A DNA stretch of 58,317 nt from Planktothrix sp. PCC 11201 (GTDB lineage Bacteria; Cyanobacteriota; Cyanobacteriia; Cyanobacteriales; Microcoleaceae), in the NCBI RefSeq assembly GCF_900009135.1, contig NZ_LT797699.1, positions 142,163-200,479 on the forward strand, given 5' to 3'. The notes under the pieces are model-generated. The model made no database searches, was not told where the DNA came from, and worked only from the letters and a program-made list of their open reading frames with translations. Numbering within the stretch: the stretch's first letter is position 1; every line of letters begins with the position of its first letter. Of this stretch, positions 33,485-42,741 are shown piece after piece. The translations under genes were made by a program, and so were the position numbers.

Positions 33485-34135
33485 TTAATGGGTTTTTAAT
33501 TCTGAGAAAAAAGCCGAAAGTGTTTGAAATAATTGACTCACTTTTACCAAATCTTTATCACCAGCAGAACGTTCAACGCCACTAGAAAGATCAATGCCAT
33601 CGGGTTTTAACTGTTGCAATGCGTCCCCAATATTATCGGGGGTTAATCCTCCGGCTAAAAACCAGGAACAGGGGGGGTAAAATTGTTTCAAAATTTGCCA
33701 GTCTAACCTTTGACCCGTCCCTCCCAACTGTTGTGGATGATAAGCATCTAATAATAGGGCATCAATATGATTAAAATAGTCTTGGGCTTGAATTAAGGTG
33801 GCTGGGGATTTAATCCGTAGGGCTTTAATCAGTTCTGTATCAGGAAGAATCTGACGCAGGCGATCGCAAAAATCGGGAGATTCATCCCCATGCAGTTGTA
33901 CACCAGTTAATCCCGTTTCCCTGACCGTTTGATAAATTTCTTCCACACTCACATTAGCAAATACACCAATGGTTTGAATCGAGTTCGGTAAATTCTCTAA
34001 AATCCGGCAAATTTGCTGCGATGTGACATAACGAGGGGAGCACCGAACACAAATAAATCCTAACATTGTCGCCCCCAGTTGGGCGATCGCACGCCCTTGA
34101 TCCGGTCGAGTAATTCCACAAATTTTAATTCGCAT
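33485..34135 (-). CDS. trpF: Phosphoribosylanthranilate isomerase
   Basis: The 216-residue TIM-barrel enzyme converts N-(5-phosphoribosyl)anthranilate to CdRP in tryptophan synthesis. The catalytic Cys is in [14 protein letters not shown] at the start, and the general acid Asp is in [16 protein letters not shown] near residue 125. The phosphate-binding [14 protein letters not shown] and GIDLSSGVE motifs are intact. Family alignment favours the ATG at 34135 over an in-frame start 15 codons upstream. It stands alone, typical for scattered cyanobacterial trp genes; trpG is also in this window. Confidence 0.95.
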   Translation of the reverse strand: MRIKICGITRPDQGRAIAQLGATMLGFICVRCSPRYVTSQQICRILENLPNSIQTIGVFANVSVEEIYQTVRETGLTGVQLHGDESPDFCDRLRQILPDTELIKALRIKSPATLIQAQDYFNHIDALLLDAYHPQQLGGTGQRLDWQILKQFYPPCSWFLAGGLTPDNIGDALQQLKPDGIDLSSGVERSAGDKDLVKVSQLFQTLSAFFSELKTH

Positions 34136-34224
34136 TGATGGTCTTGAAGTTAAGTTTAAGGTCTGATTCACAGCAGACAATTCAGATCAAAATTTTACAA
34201 GAATTATATCAATCGGGTGCATTC

Positions 34225-34265
34225 TGTCTATTCCCTGTTCCCTGTTCCCTATTCCCTATTCCCTG
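34225..34265. repeat. Short tandemly repeated heptamers (ATTCCCT/GTTCCCT)
   Basis: Five consecutive 7-bp units of the form ATTCCCT or GTTCCCT lie between trpF and psaK, a typical cyanobacterial STRR. Confidence 0.75.
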
Positions 34266-34367
34266 CTATATTAACTTTTTCAACAAATTAGGAGTTTTTG
34301 GCATCAGATTTTTATAATCAATTGTTGAAATTAAGAAAATCGTAAAATTACTCAGGAGAATAGAAAC

Positions 34368-34649
34368 TTGATTTACACTTCATTACTGATGTCGATACAA
34401 AGCAACGTTCCCATCACCGTGAGTTGGTCTCCGAGTGTAGCCATTGTTATGATTATCTCTAACCTAGTGGCTATTTTCATCGGTTTCTATGCCATTTCTA
34501 AAGAAAATCGTGGCAAAGGGCCTAGTTTACCCGGTTTACCCCGGATGTTTACGGGATTTGGAATTCCCGAATTATTGGCCACCGCCAGCTTTGGACATAT
34601 TTTAGGGGCTGGGGTGATTTTAGCTTTAGGCAACGCAGGAGTTCTTTAA
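34368..34649 (+). CDS. psaK: Photosystem I reaction centre subunit PsaK
   Basis: The 93-residue protein has two membrane helices. Family features are the WSPSVAIVMIISNLVAIFIG segment and the C-terminal FGIPELLATASFGHILGAGV, which matches the PsaK signature. PsaK sits at the edge of photosystem I and helps bind antenna. I use a TTG start because CAGGAG lies nine bases upstream; an ATG at 34389 is in frame but has no ribosome binding site. A TATAAT at 34313-34318 is a possible -10, without a clear -35. Confidence 0.9.
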   Translation: MIYTSLLMSIQSNVPITVSWSPSVAIVMIISNLVAIFIGFYAISKENRGKGPSLPGLPRMFTGFGIPELLATASFGHILGAGVILALGNAGVL

Positions 34650-34659
34650 CCCACCCCTC

Positions 34660-34687
34660 GTAGAGACGCGCCATGGCACGTCTCTAC
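34660..34687. repeat. Palindromic GTAGAGACG element
   Basis: GTAGAGACGCGCC and its near-perfect complement GGCACGTCTCTAC around an AT centre form a 28-bp palindrome between psaK and the convergent gene. It may also end transcription from both sides. Confidence 0.7.
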
Positions 34688-34705
34688 ACTGGCTCCATGG
34701 CGCGA

Positions 34706-36790
34706 TTAATGAATGGGTAAAGAAGGCCCTGGAGGTGAATTAACGGAACCTGCAATCGTGATTTTGTTGCTTTCTCGTTGGGTTTGCATTTCCACCGCGA
34801 TCGCTTCAAATAAAACTTCCAAACTACTGTAGGGAATCTCTAAATCAACCGTGGTTTCAATTTGATCAAACCCATTAGGAGAAAATTCCGTTAACCAACG
34901 GGGGCCATCAACAACGGTGCGGGTTTGACGGTCAAATAGCCAAACTTTGATATAAATTCGCGGTAAACCATCGGGAAGTCTTACCCTCAGTTTAACTAAC
35001 CTTCCGGCAATAATTTCCGTTGATAAAACCTCAACTTGAGGGTCTGGAACGGGTTGATCTTCTGGCAAAACATAGGAAATTGGTTGATTGACCGCCGGGG
35101 TTTCTGGTTTAACTCCTTTGATATTTTTACGGCGGGGAAAAAATGCCCCAGGGGATTCTAAAGGTTCATCATCAACTACAATTTCTTCTAATTCCTCCTG
35201 AGCATTGATTGATTCTGGGTATGGCAAAGGTGCTGTGTCCGATGCAGTTGGATCAGAACGTTTAACAATATTAGTCGCAGCATTAAACGGAATCTCCGGT
35301 AAGGGATTAATATTAGCCCGTTTCACCCATTGTGACCATTCTTGATCACCCGCCAAAGCATTCAACCGCGACCAAAACCGATTATTTAAGTCTAAGGCTT
35401 GAAAAGCTTCTTGAACTTCTGGATCAGATTTCGGTTTAGCTATCGGGTCAATTTTTTCAATCCCATCTGTCGCCGGGATTAATTCCGATGATTCCCCTGC
35501 TAATAGGGGTGAAATTGCAGTTGATATATCTGTATAATTCGATTCCCAAGAGGGAAGAACCGTCGATGAATCCCGATCCTCAGACGATACAACACTTTGA
35601 TCCGGTTTTGGTGCAGGTTCAACTTCCCCAGTTATGGAACTAGGGCTGAATATTGGCAAATCTAGGGATGTAGCAGAGCGAGATTCCCAGCTAGAATTAT
35701 TTAGTTTGGGAGGAAGCACTGTAGTCGTTTCGGGGGTTAGGACTTCAGCCCGATTAGTGGTATCGGTCAGGTCGGGTAATTCCAGAACTCCCATATCTAA
35801 ATTAGAAAGGTCGGGGAAGTCGTCTTGATCCAATTCTGGACTAAAACCCTGATCTATAGCTTCTAAAAGATGTTCAACCTGGGTAACAATATTAAAGGAT
35901 TGAGTCGTTACCGCCACCCCATCATGGGAAAAAATCACTTCCCCTAAAATTAAACGGGTTTTACATTCAAAGGGAATATAAACTACACCGGAAAAAGCCA
36001 GAGGGAAGTCAGAGGAAGGAAGGGTTTGGTTAACCTCAAATAACGGTTCTGAGCTTTGGGGGTCGCGTAGGCGAAATTGCAATTGTCCGTCAGTCAGAAT
36101 TGGGTAAGTAGAAGATGGGGTAGGCGTTGGCAATTCTACCCGTCCCGACACGATTAAGGCTTCTCCTAAGCGGCCAACAAAGGAATCTTGCTCTAGGAAG
36201 ATGTGCAGAGCATTTAGTAACTTGTCTACAGTATCAAGAGGTTGGGGGGATGGTTGGGGAGTATCAGGAACAGCAGGCGTTAGCTGGGTTGGTTCAGGAA
36301 CAATATGGAGGCCAGAGGTAGGGAATTGTACAACGTTAGAATACTGTTCTGTAGGCGAATCAACAGCCTGGGGTGCTGCGGAGTTAATATTAGCCGTCGG
36401 GGGTTCCGTATCCCCAAAAAATTGCTCAAATTCTTCTGCTTCCGAGGGGAGAACCCGCAATTGTATGGTTTTTTTACCAACGGTTGCTAATAACCCGGAC
36501 GTTAGTTGAGGCGCACAAGAAAACTGCCAATTCCCAGGTTTAAGGGAAGTATAAGGCATGACCACCATTAAACCTTCGGCATTGGTGGTTAGTGTTCGGG
36601 TTTGAACCTGTTGGACAGGTGGAACCGCATCAAAATCTTGATAAATAATCCGAACATCAATTGAGGTGTTTGTATATCCAGACCGGGCTACCATCCGGTA
36701 GCGTCCTTCTAAAATTTCAACATCCGGGGATTCCAAGGTTAACCAACTATTGTCCCCTTCTTTTTGCAGTAGAAACTCCCAACTTGCCAT
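34706..36790 (-). CDS. Conserved cyanobacterial protein, function unknown
   Basis: The 694-residue protein starts MASWEFLLQKEGDNSWLTLE. The N-terminal 120 residues look like a beta-sandwich (VVMPYTSLKPGNWQFSC), followed by a Pro/Thr/Ser-rich linker. A second beta-rich domain lies at about 190-300, a long acidic low-complexity middle follows, and a third beta-rich domain sits near the C-terminus (VKLRVRLPDGLPRIYIKVW). There is no signal peptide, membrane helix or catalytic motif. I do not recognise a function. It is upstream of apcC in the same direction of travel, but with a repeat-rich gap of 187 bp. Confidence 0.75.
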   Translation of the reverse strand: MASWEFLLQKEGDNSWLTLESPDVEILEGRYRMVARSGYTNTSIDVRIIYQDFDAVPPVQQVQTRTLTTNAEGLMVVMPYTSLKPGNWQFSCAPQLTSGLLATVGKKTIQLRVLPSEAEEFEQFFGDTEPPTANINSAAPQAVDSPTEQYSNVVQFPTSGLHIVPEPTQLTPAVPDTPQPSPQPLDTVDKLLNALHIFLEQDSFVGRLGEALIVSGRVELPTPTPSSTYPILTDGQLQFRLRDPQSSEPLFEVNQTLPSSDFPLAFSGVVYIPFECKTRLILGEVIFSHDGVAVTTQSFNIVTQVEHLLEAIDQGFSPELDQDDFPDLSNLDMGVLELPDLTDTTNRAEVLTPETTTVLPPKLNNSSWESRSATSLDLPIFSPSSITGEVEPAPKPDQSVVSSEDRDSSTVLPSWESNYTDISTAISPLLAGESSELIPATDGIEKIDPIAKPKSDPEVQEAFQALDLNNRFWSRLNALAGDQEWSQWVKRANINPLPEIPFNAATNIVKRSDPTASDTAPLPYPESINAQEELEEIVVDDEPLESPGAFFPRRKNIKGVKPETPAVNQPISYVLPEDQPVPDPQVEVLSTEIIAGRLVKLRVRLPDGLPRIYIKVWLFDRQTRTVVDGPRWLTEFSPNGFDQIETTVDLEIPYSSLEVLFEAIAVEMQTQRESNKITIAGSVNSPPGPSLPIH

Positions 36791-36859
36791 TTCCCGCCTC
36801 TATATTAGGTGGTTTTTCGTCTCTCTAATATAATAGCGGAATTGAATTGCACCGAAACA

Positions 36860-36922
36860 ATAGGAGGCAGGAGGCAGGAGGCAGGAAGAATTAAGAATCA
36901 AGAATCAAGAATTAAGAATTAA
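36860..36922. repeat. Short tandem repeats (GGAGGCA, AGAATYA)
   Basis: About three to four GGAGGCA units are followed by about five AGAATTA/AGAATCA units. This is STRR-type DNA between apcC and the 694-residue gene. Confidence 0.75.
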
Positions 36923-36977
36923 TCTTTTTTCTTTTTTCCGGTGTTCTTTCTACCTTCTGTCCCCTGCCTCCTGTCTT

Positions 36978-37181
36978 CTACAGCAATCCGGCGTTAGTTC
37001 CGGGCTTGCCCGTTGCCAGTTCCACTTTGACAATTTTACCGCCCATTTTCATGATCCGTTGTTGTTCTTTAAACCAACTGTCATAGGGAACTAACTTAGT
37101 AAAGTAGGTATTTTGTAATTCCCGTTGGGTACGAATCCGGCTTTGGCTTGGAACACAAGCCGTTACTTTAAACATCCGCAT
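36978..37181 (-). CDS. apcC: Phycobilisome 7.8-kDa core linker ApcC
   Basis: The 67-residue protein is the small allophycocyanin core linker: MRMFKVTACVPSQSRIRTQR at the start and KIVKVELATGKPGTNAGLL at the end, as in the family. It caps the allophycocyanin trimer in the phycobilisome core and tunes energy flow. It is the last gene of apcA-apcB-apcC, 225 bp after apcB. Confidence 0.96.
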   Translation of the reverse strand: MRMFKVTACVPSQSRIRTQRELQNTYFTKLVPYDSWFKEQQRIMKMGGKIVKVELATGKPGTNAGLL

Positions 37182-37388
37182 GAGGTTCGTCTCTCCTAGG
37201 CAAATTTAACAAGTTTTACATCAATTTTAAAATGCTCAAAGGCCGGGAGTCGGGAGTCAATCCTAGCTCGCTAAAACTTATCAGGAAAAACAGACAAGCC
37301 TTTGGCGGTCTAGCATTCACTCCAGACTTCCCTGGCCTTGAAGGTCGTTTAGATTTGGGACGGGGAATCAAACTGAGTGATCACCCTC

Positions 37389-37408
37389 AAAAACCTAACC
37401 TCGGTTTT
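37389..37408 (-). terminator. Possible attenuator hairpin at the apcB-apcC boundary
   Basis: On the minus strand AAAACC-GAGGTTA-GGTTTTT lies directly at the apcB stop codon. A weak stem with a T-run could give partial termination, which would fit apcAB being needed in excess over apcC. Confidence 0.3.
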
Positions 37409-37892
37409 AGCTTAAGCCAGAGGAGATATAGTCCAAGTAAATACCCATTTCTTTGCCAGCATCAGCACCCACTAAACTAGCGGTCACTTCTTTGATGGCT
37501 TGGATGGCTTGCACGGTAGAACCGATGGGTACACCCAGGGAGTTATAGGTTTCTTTCAAACCGTTGAGAACGCGCTCATCGAGAATGGAAGGATCGCCAG
37601 CTAACATTGCATAGGTAGCATAACGCAGGTAGTAGTCTAAGTCGCGGATGCAAGCAGCATAGCGACGGGTGGTGTACATATTTCCACCAGGACGAGTCAC
37701 GTCAGAATACAGCAGAGATTTGGCTACTGCTTCTTTGACGATGCTGGCTGCGTTAGCACTAATGGTGGAAGCAGCACGAACCCGCAGTTCGCCAGTGGCG
37801 AAGTAAGCTTTTAACTTTTGCAGGGAGTTGGCATCCAGGTACTTACCCTGAACGTCAGCAGAATTAATTACGGAAGTAATGGCGTCTTGCAT
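37407..37892 (-). CDS. apcB: Allophycocyanin beta subunit
   Basis: The 161-residue phycobiliprotein starts [20 protein letters not shown]. The chromophore-binding Cys lies in [20 protein letters not shown] (about residue 81), binding phycocyanobilin. The conserved Asn of the beta type is in the [11 protein letters not shown] region. It forms (alpha-beta)3 trimers of the phycobilisome core with ApcA. It follows apcA by 68 bp in one operon. Confidence 0.97.
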   Translation of the reverse strand: MQDAITSVINSADVQGKYLDANSLQKLKAYFATGELRVRAASTISANAASIVKEAVAKSLLYSDVTRPGGNMYTTRRYAACIRDLDYYLRYATYAMLAGDPSILDERVLNGLKETYNSLGVPIGSTVQAIQAIKEVTASLVGADAGKEMGIYLDYISSGLS

Positions 37893-37960
37893 GATTGTTC
37901 TATTTCCTTGTAGTCGCTGAATCTAGGAATCGTTTAAAAAATGTGATAAAGCGATCGGAC

Positions 37961-38446
37961 TTATGAGAGCGCACCGATCACATAGTCGAAGTAAGCTGCG
38001 GCTTCGGCTGCATCTTCACCAGATAACAGACCTGTAGCAACACTCTTCAGCGCACGAATTCCTTCGGCAACGGCTTCAACGGGAGTACCCAAAGATTTGT
38101 ACATTTCCCGAGCGCCAACAATCCCAATTTCTTCGATGGGGGTAATATCACCCGCAACGACTCCATAGGTAACCAGACGCAGGTAGTAGTCAAGGTCGCG
38201 TAAGCAAGTAGCGGTCATTTCCGGGCCATAGGCGTTACCAGCAGGGGAGACCACATCAGGGCGTTTCTGGAACAGTTGGTTTCCAGCTTCTTTGATGATC
38301 CGTTCACGGGCACCGCTCACAGTTTCGGCGATGCGCAAACGACGCTCACCAGAGGTAACAAAGGCTTTGATCCGGTCTAACTCACCAGGGCTGAGGTAAC
38401 GCGCTTCGGCGTCGGCATTAACAATGGATTTTGTGACGATACTCAT
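37961..38446 (-). CDS. apcA: Allophycocyanin alpha subunit
   Basis: The 161-residue phycobiliprotein starts [20 protein letters not shown]. The chromophore Cys is in [20 protein letters not shown] (about residue 81). It pairs with ApcB in the phycobilisome core. It is the first gene of the operon here; apcE, which precedes apcA in many cyanobacteria, is not in the upstream DNA, where a divergent thioredoxin-like gene is found. Confidence 0.97.
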   Translation of the reverse strand: MSIVTKSIVNADAEARYLSPGELDRIKAFVTSGERRLRIAETVSGARERIIKEAGNQLFQKRPDVVSPAGNAYGPEMTATCLRDLDYYLRLVTYGVVAGDITPIEEIGIVGAREMYKSLGTPVEAVAEGIRALKSVATGLLSGEDAAEAAAYFDYVIGALS

Positions 38447-39038
38447 TTTCTACAAAAGCGTTTAGCTAACGTTTTCCTGATTGACGCTCTCCCGAAACCC
38501 ATTAACTGAGTTGGAGAGCCTCATCGTTACCGATGAGCGTTCGGTGCTGGTTTAGATACAGTCTGGGTCAGGTTATGACATAGAGTGCATCTGCTTTTTG
38601 ATCCGCAATCAAATCTATCGGTTTGAGATTTCTACTGCTTCACTTCCTGCTGGTTTGTACCCTCAAAAATTTTTGAGATTTTCAGGGGACAATTCACAAG
38701 TTTGATATCTTCCACTGGCTTTTGGGCAATGGATTCCCAAACTGCTCCCCTTGGGGCTACAGTCGATGGGGTAACTGGCTTTGGACATTAATCCGCCCAA
38801 CACCGTCACTACCTATCGCTTGTATTTTCAGGCATGGAGTACACATTCTGAGCCAGATTGTAATAGTTTTTAACATTACCAACGAAATCGCGGGTTGACG
38901 GTTGAGGTGTTGACAGTTGTGATATTAGGATTTTAGAGCCGATGTCGGGTTCGTTTTCCCTTTCCTTCACTGGGCTGAAACAGACCCAAAAATGTAACAA
39001 TAGATTCTGTTTAGAATCTCAATGGCTTTCGACCTAGT
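38447..39038 (-). promoter_or_regulatory. apcA upstream region with leader hairpin
   Basis: The 592 bases between apcA and the divergent gene at 39039 should hold the strong apc promoter and a long leader. A perfect CTCATCG-TTAC-CGATGAG hairpin lies at 38520-38537, within the probable apcA leader. I could not assign a -10/-35 with confidence. Confidence 0.45.
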
Positions 39039-39656
39039 ATGCGTTTAACTCGATGGAATTCTCCCCAGTTCAATGTCCCGCCACAGTGCTTTCAGGGTTT
39101 TAGGGGTTTCAAAATCCTGCTGACTACCTTGGTGATTATTTGTGTATTATTTTTGACCATCACTCCTTCCGCACTAGCGGGTCTGGATGATGACCATTTT
39201 GATGGTAATATTTTTGCGCTGTATGCTGGGAATGGTTCCTTGGTTCCCCCGAGAGTTACCTTAACAGAATCCATGAACCAGGGTAGACCCTCATTATTAG
39301 TATTCTTTTTAGATGATAGTAAAGATTGTAAAAAATTTGTCACTACGGTATCTGAACTTCAGCGTTTTTACGGACGAGAGGCGGACTTTATTCCGGTGAA
39401 TGTGGATACCCTCTTACCCGATGCCCAAAATTCCCGCCAGGAACCGGGCTATTATTACAAAGGCTATGTTCCCCAAACCGTATTAATTAACCAATCGGGG
39501 AAAGTCGTTTTAGATAAAAAGGGACAGGTCGCCTTTGAAACCGTTGATGATGCGTTTCGCCAAGTCTTTGATTTATTGCCTCGGAATGAATCCGTAGAAT
39601 TACGACGTCGTTCTTTCAACGAATTTAACACCGAGTTAGTCCCATCCCAGAAGTAA
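39039..39656 (+). CDS. Membrane-anchored thioredoxin-fold protein
   Basis: The 205-residue protein has one N-terminal hydrophobic segment (ILLTTLVIICVLFLTITPSA, about residues 29-48), as a signal or anchor. A thioredoxin-like domain follows (LLVFFLDDSKDCKKFVTTV near residue 90, then VPQTVLINQSGKVV). The usual CxxC is reduced to one Cys (SKDC), so classical disulfide reduction is unlikely. It resembles a cyanobacterial thylakoid protein linked to photosystem I accumulation, but that assignment is from memory of the family and not proven here. It is divergent from apcA. Confidence 0.7.
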   Translation: MRLTRWNSPQFNVPPQCFQGFRGFKILLTTLVIICVLFLTITPSALAGLDDDHFDGNIFALYAGNGSLVPPRVTLTESMNQGRPSLLVFFLDDSKDCKKFVTTVSELQRFYGREADFIPVNVDTLLPDAQNSRQEPGYYYKGYVPQTVLINQSGKVVLDKKGQVAFETVDDAFRQVFDLLPRNESVELRRRSFNEFNTELVPSQK

Positions 39657-39757
39657 ATCTCTGCGGAATATAGATTCGACGGCGCGATCACTTCATAAAA
39701 TGTAACATTTTTGTTATGATCAAGTCAGTCGGTCTATTTCCCTAGCAAAATCCCCCC

Positions 39758-39940
39758 ATGAATACCCCATCAACTCCAGACCTAGAACCCCAGGACAAAC
39801 CCAAGGAACCCCAACCCAGCTATGTTAAATTAGCGATGCGGAATATGGTTCGTAAAGGCGGAAAATCCCTATTTCACTTCACTTTAACCACTATGGGTCT
39901 AGTCGGATTTCTAGTAGGAATGGCTTATCTAACTCGCTAA
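39758..39940 (+). CDS. Small membrane protein (DUF3285-like)
   Basis: The 60-residue protein has a proline-rich soluble N-terminus (DLEPQDKPKEPQPSY) and one C-terminal membrane helix (LTTMGLVGFLVGMAYLTR). It resembles a small conserved cyanobacterial family of unknown function often found beside ybeY. It lies 31 bp upstream of ybeY on the same strand, so co-transcription is likely. Confidence 0.7.
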   Translation: MNTPSTPDLEPQDKPKEPQPSYVKLAMRNMVRKGGKSLFHFTLTTMGLVGFLVGMAYLTR

Positions 39941-39971
39941 ATTCTTTAAATTCTTATTAGATTGTTTATTA

Positions 39972-40526
39972 ATGACTGTACAGGTTGAAGTTAGTATACA
40001 GGACTATTATTGGGAACAGTTAGAAAACTTAAAAAATAACACAATTCCTAATAATTCAATAGAGTCTTCTCCTCGGCAAATCGAATGTCCCTTGACGCTC
40101 GAAGAATGGGAAAATTGGTTCCAAAGTTGGTTAAATTATTTAGAGTCCTATCTTCCATTGGCATCCAGTTACGAGTTAAGCTTACGTCTTACGGATAATA
40201 CGGAGATAGAAATGTTAAATACTCAGTATCGTTCCCAAAATCAACCAACGGATGTGTTAGCCTTTGCTACATTAGAAGTCAATTGTCCCCAACCTCCAGA
40301 AGAATTTTCTTCTGAATCTCTGTATCTTGGTGATATTGTAATTTCGGTGGAAACTGCTTACCATCAAGCCCAACAACAAGGACATTCCCTAAAAATTGAG
40401 CTAGGATGGTTAGCGACTCACGGTTTACTACATCTCTTAGGTTGGGATCATCCCGATGATCAAAGTTTAACCGAAATGTTAGACCAACAACGGGTGCTCT
40501 TAAAAACAGTTGAGTTAGGGGTTTAA
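39972..40526 (+). CDS. ybeY: rRNA maturation endoribonuclease YbeY
   Basis: The 184-residue metalloprotein has the zinc-binding motif HGLLHLLGWDHPDD (HxxxHxxxxxH) near residue 154 and the upstream QNQPTDVLAFATLE segment conserved in YbeY. It acts in 16S rRNA 3'-end processing and ribosome quality control in the cytosol. The N-terminus is about 30 residues longer than in E. coli, as in other cyanobacteria. dgkA follows after a gap of about 230 bp. Confidence 0.95.
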   Translation: MTVQVEVSIQDYYWEQLENLKNNTIPNNSIESSPRQIECPLTLEEWENWFQSWLNYLESYLPLASSYELSLRLTDNTEIEMLNTQYRSQNQPTDVLAFATLEVNCPQPPEEFSSESLYLGDIVISVETAYHQAQQQGHSLKIELGWLATHGLLHLLGWDHPDDQSLTEMLDQQRVLLKTVELGV

Positions 40527-40758
40527 CAGGTAGCCTGGGTTTGGGTTAATCGAAAACGGCAATCAGACATCATAAATTCCAGAAATCATAGAAAATATAA
40601 GACAAAATAAAATCTATAATTCCTGAATTTATTGATAATTAAGGCTGTAAATTCTAGTAACTCAATCAACAAATCATCAAGAAAACTGTGATAAATTTCT
40701 CCCTATAGCAGACCTAAAATTGCTGGTCGTGATCACGTATTCAGCGAAGGATTTAGAA

Positions 40759-41274
40759 ATGAATGTAGAAAAGCCCTCCCTTTCAACATTTCCTACACCG
40801 TCAATTCCCCTTCCTCAAACAACAACCTTATCTAAGTCTAATCTTTCCGAGACTATGGGGAACAAATATGACCGAGAACTATCATGGAAAATCGCTTCTA
40901 ATTTATTAGTTAGCTTTAAATATGCTTGGACAGGAATTAGTTATGCCTTTAGAACTCAAAGAAACTTTCGGATTCATACTATCATTGGAACCCTCGCAAT
41001 TTGCCTGGGTCTTTTTTTGCAGTTAACCCGGGTGGAAATTGCCATTATTGGTCTGACCATTGGTGCGGTGATGACTATGGAATTATTGAACACCGCCATA
41101 GAATCAGTAGTTGACTTAACCGTCGGTCAGTCCTACCATGATTTAGCCCGAATTGCGAAAGATTGTGCGGCGGCGGCGGTTTTAATCTCCGCTTTAGTGG
41201 CATTATTGGTAGCTGGAATCTTACTTTTACCGCCTCTGTTCACCTGGATTCAAATTATAGTTTCAGGAGTTTAA
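40759..41274 (+). CDS. dgkA: Diacylglycerol kinase family protein
   Basis: From the chosen ATG (AAGGA ten bases upstream) the protein has 171 residues. A non-conserved N-terminal stretch of about 50 residues is followed by the DgkA core: SFKYAWTGISYAFRTQRNFR, then three membrane helices and the catalytic MELLNTAIESVVDL and KDCAAAAVLISA. The enzyme phosphorylates diacylglycerol or undecaprenol at the membrane. The in-frame TTG at 40720 is a less likely start. It is immediately followed by trpG, whose ribosome-binding site lies in the last dgkA codons. Confidence 0.9.
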   Translation: MNVEKPSLSTFPTPSIPLPQTTTLSKSNLSETMGNKYDRELSWKIASNLLVSFKYAWTGISYAFRTQRNFRIHTIIGTLAICLGLFLQLTRVEIAIIGLTIGAVMTMELLNTAIESVVDLTVGQSYHDLARIAKDCAAAAVLISALVALLVAGILLLPPLFTWIQIIVSGV

Positions 41275-41277
41275 CCC

Positions 41278-41865
41278 TTGATTATTGTTATTGATAATTA
41301 CGATAGTTTTACATACAATATTGTTCAGTATTTAGGCGAACTAGGGCAGGAATTACCGATTGCTGCTGAGGTTCAGGTATTTAGAAATGATCGGATTTCC
41401 CTAGAAGAAATTCGTCAAATGAAACCCGATGCAGTGGTGATTTCTCCAGGGCCAGGTCGTCCCGAAGATGCTGGAATTTCCCTCGAATTAATTCGGGAAT
41501 TAGGGCCAACTTTGCCTATTTTGGGCGTATGTTTAGGTCATCAAAGTATTGGTCAAGTGTTTGGGGGGAATATTATTTCTGCACCGGAACTAATGCACGG
41601 AAAAACATCTCCTATCCATCATACGGGCGTTGGTGTGTTTAAAAATTTAGAGAATCCCTTAACCGCAACTCGCTATCATAGCTTAGTGATTGAACGAGAA
41701 ACTTGTCCCGATAGTTTGGAAATTACCGCCTGGGTGGAAGATGGGACAATTATGGGGGTTCGTCATCGGGACTATCCCCACATCCAGGGGGTACAATTTC
41801 ACCCGGAAAGCGTTTTGACCCAGAATGGAAAACAACTTCTAAGAAACTTCCTAGAACGAATATAA
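41278..41865 (+). CDS. trpG: Anthranilate/aminodeoxychorismate synthase component II (glutamine amidotransferase)
   Basis: The 195-residue class I amidotransferase has the Cys nucleophile in GVCLGHQSIG near residue 79 and the His/Glu pair in GVQFHPESVLT near residue 170. DNYDSFTYNIVQYLGELG at the start is diagnostic of TrpG/PabA. It supplies ammonia from glutamine to the TrpE or PabB subunit. The start is TTG: MIIVIDNYDSF aligns with the family, and AGGAG in the end of dgkA lies about eight bases upstream. Only 3 bp separate it from dgkA. Confidence 0.93.
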   Translation: MIIVIDNYDSFTYNIVQYLGELGQELPIAAEVQVFRNDRISLEEIRQMKPDAVVISPGPGRPEDAGISLELIRELGPTLPILGVCLGHQSIGQVFGGNIISAPELMHGKTSPIHHTGVGVFKNLENPLTATRYHSLVIERETCPDSLEITAWVEDGTIMGVRHRDYPHIQGVQFHPESVLTQNGKQLLRNFLERI

Positions 41866-41902
41866 TTGTCATTTAATCCATTGATACGTCAACCTCAATA
41901 TT

Positions 41903-42706
41903 ATGAAACGGCGAAAATTAATTCAATTAACAACTACAACACTATTGACCACCTTAGCAACTGGGTTAACGTCTCAATGGCAAAATTCTTCCGCACAATC
42001 TACTTCTGAAAATACCTTAACTGTCCAATGGTTAGGACATACTTCCTTTTTATTTACCGGGGGAGGATTAAGAATTTTAGTTAATCCTTTTCGCCAAATT
42101 GGTTGTACCGCAGGTTATCGGAGTCCCCAACAATTTTCAGCCGATTTAATCTTAATTAGTAGCCGTCTTTTAGATGAGGGTGTGACCGAAGGATTTACGG
42201 GAAATCCGGCTTTATTATATGAACCTGGGGTTTATCAATTTAATGGTAATCAAATTCAAGGAATTCGCACCCTTAAAGATAGATTTAATGGCCGACAATT
42301 TGGGGTAAATGTAGCTTGGTTGTGGAAACAAGCGGGAATTAAAATTTTACATTTAGGTGGATTGGCTGGGCCATTAGGAATGGAAGAACGCATTTTAATC
42401 GGTCGTCCTGATTTAATGTTGATTCCGGTGGGAGGCGGGGCGAAATCCTATACTCCAGAAGAAGCCAAAAAAACCATTGAATTTCTCAATCCTAAAATTG
42501 TCATCCCCACCCATTATCGCACCTTGGCGGCGGATGTAGCGGCCTGTGATATCGAACCCGTTGATAATTTTTTGTCTGTGATGGCGGGAACATCAATACA
42601 AATTAAACAAACCGATACGCTGACATTAACCGCAGATAATTTACCGAAACAAGGGCCGATAATTAACGTCTTAAATTATAACTTTGATGTTACCCCTAAA
42701 AGTTAA
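41903..42706 (+). CDS. MBL-fold metallohydrolase, exported (Tat-like signal)
   Basis: The 267-residue protein begins with a twin-arginine-like signal (MKRRKLIQLTTTTLLTTLAT). The domain that follows has TVQWLGHTSFLF and the late IPTHYRTLAAD His motif of the UlaG/UPF0173-like metallo-beta-lactamase fold. The usual HxHxDH motif is missing or altered: the corresponding segment reads ILISSRLLDEG. So hydrolytic activity is uncertain. Homologues in cyanobacteria are common, function unknown. Confidence 0.7.
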   Translation: MKRRKLIQLTTTTLLTTLATGLTSQWQNSSAQSTSENTLTVQWLGHTSFLFTGGGLRILVNPFRQIGCTAGYRSPQQFSADLILISSRLLDEGVTEGFTGNPALLYEPGVYQFNGNQIQGIRTLKDRFNGRQFGVNVAWLWKQAGIKILHLGGLAGPLGMEERILIGRPDLMLIPVGGGAKSYTPEEAKKTIEFLNPKIVIPTHYRTLAADVAACDIEPVDNFLSVMAGTSIQIKQTDTLTLTADNLPKQGPIINVLNYNFDVTPKS

Positions 42707-42741
42707 CTAAAAGTCTCCATCTCTATTTGTGTTTGATAACC

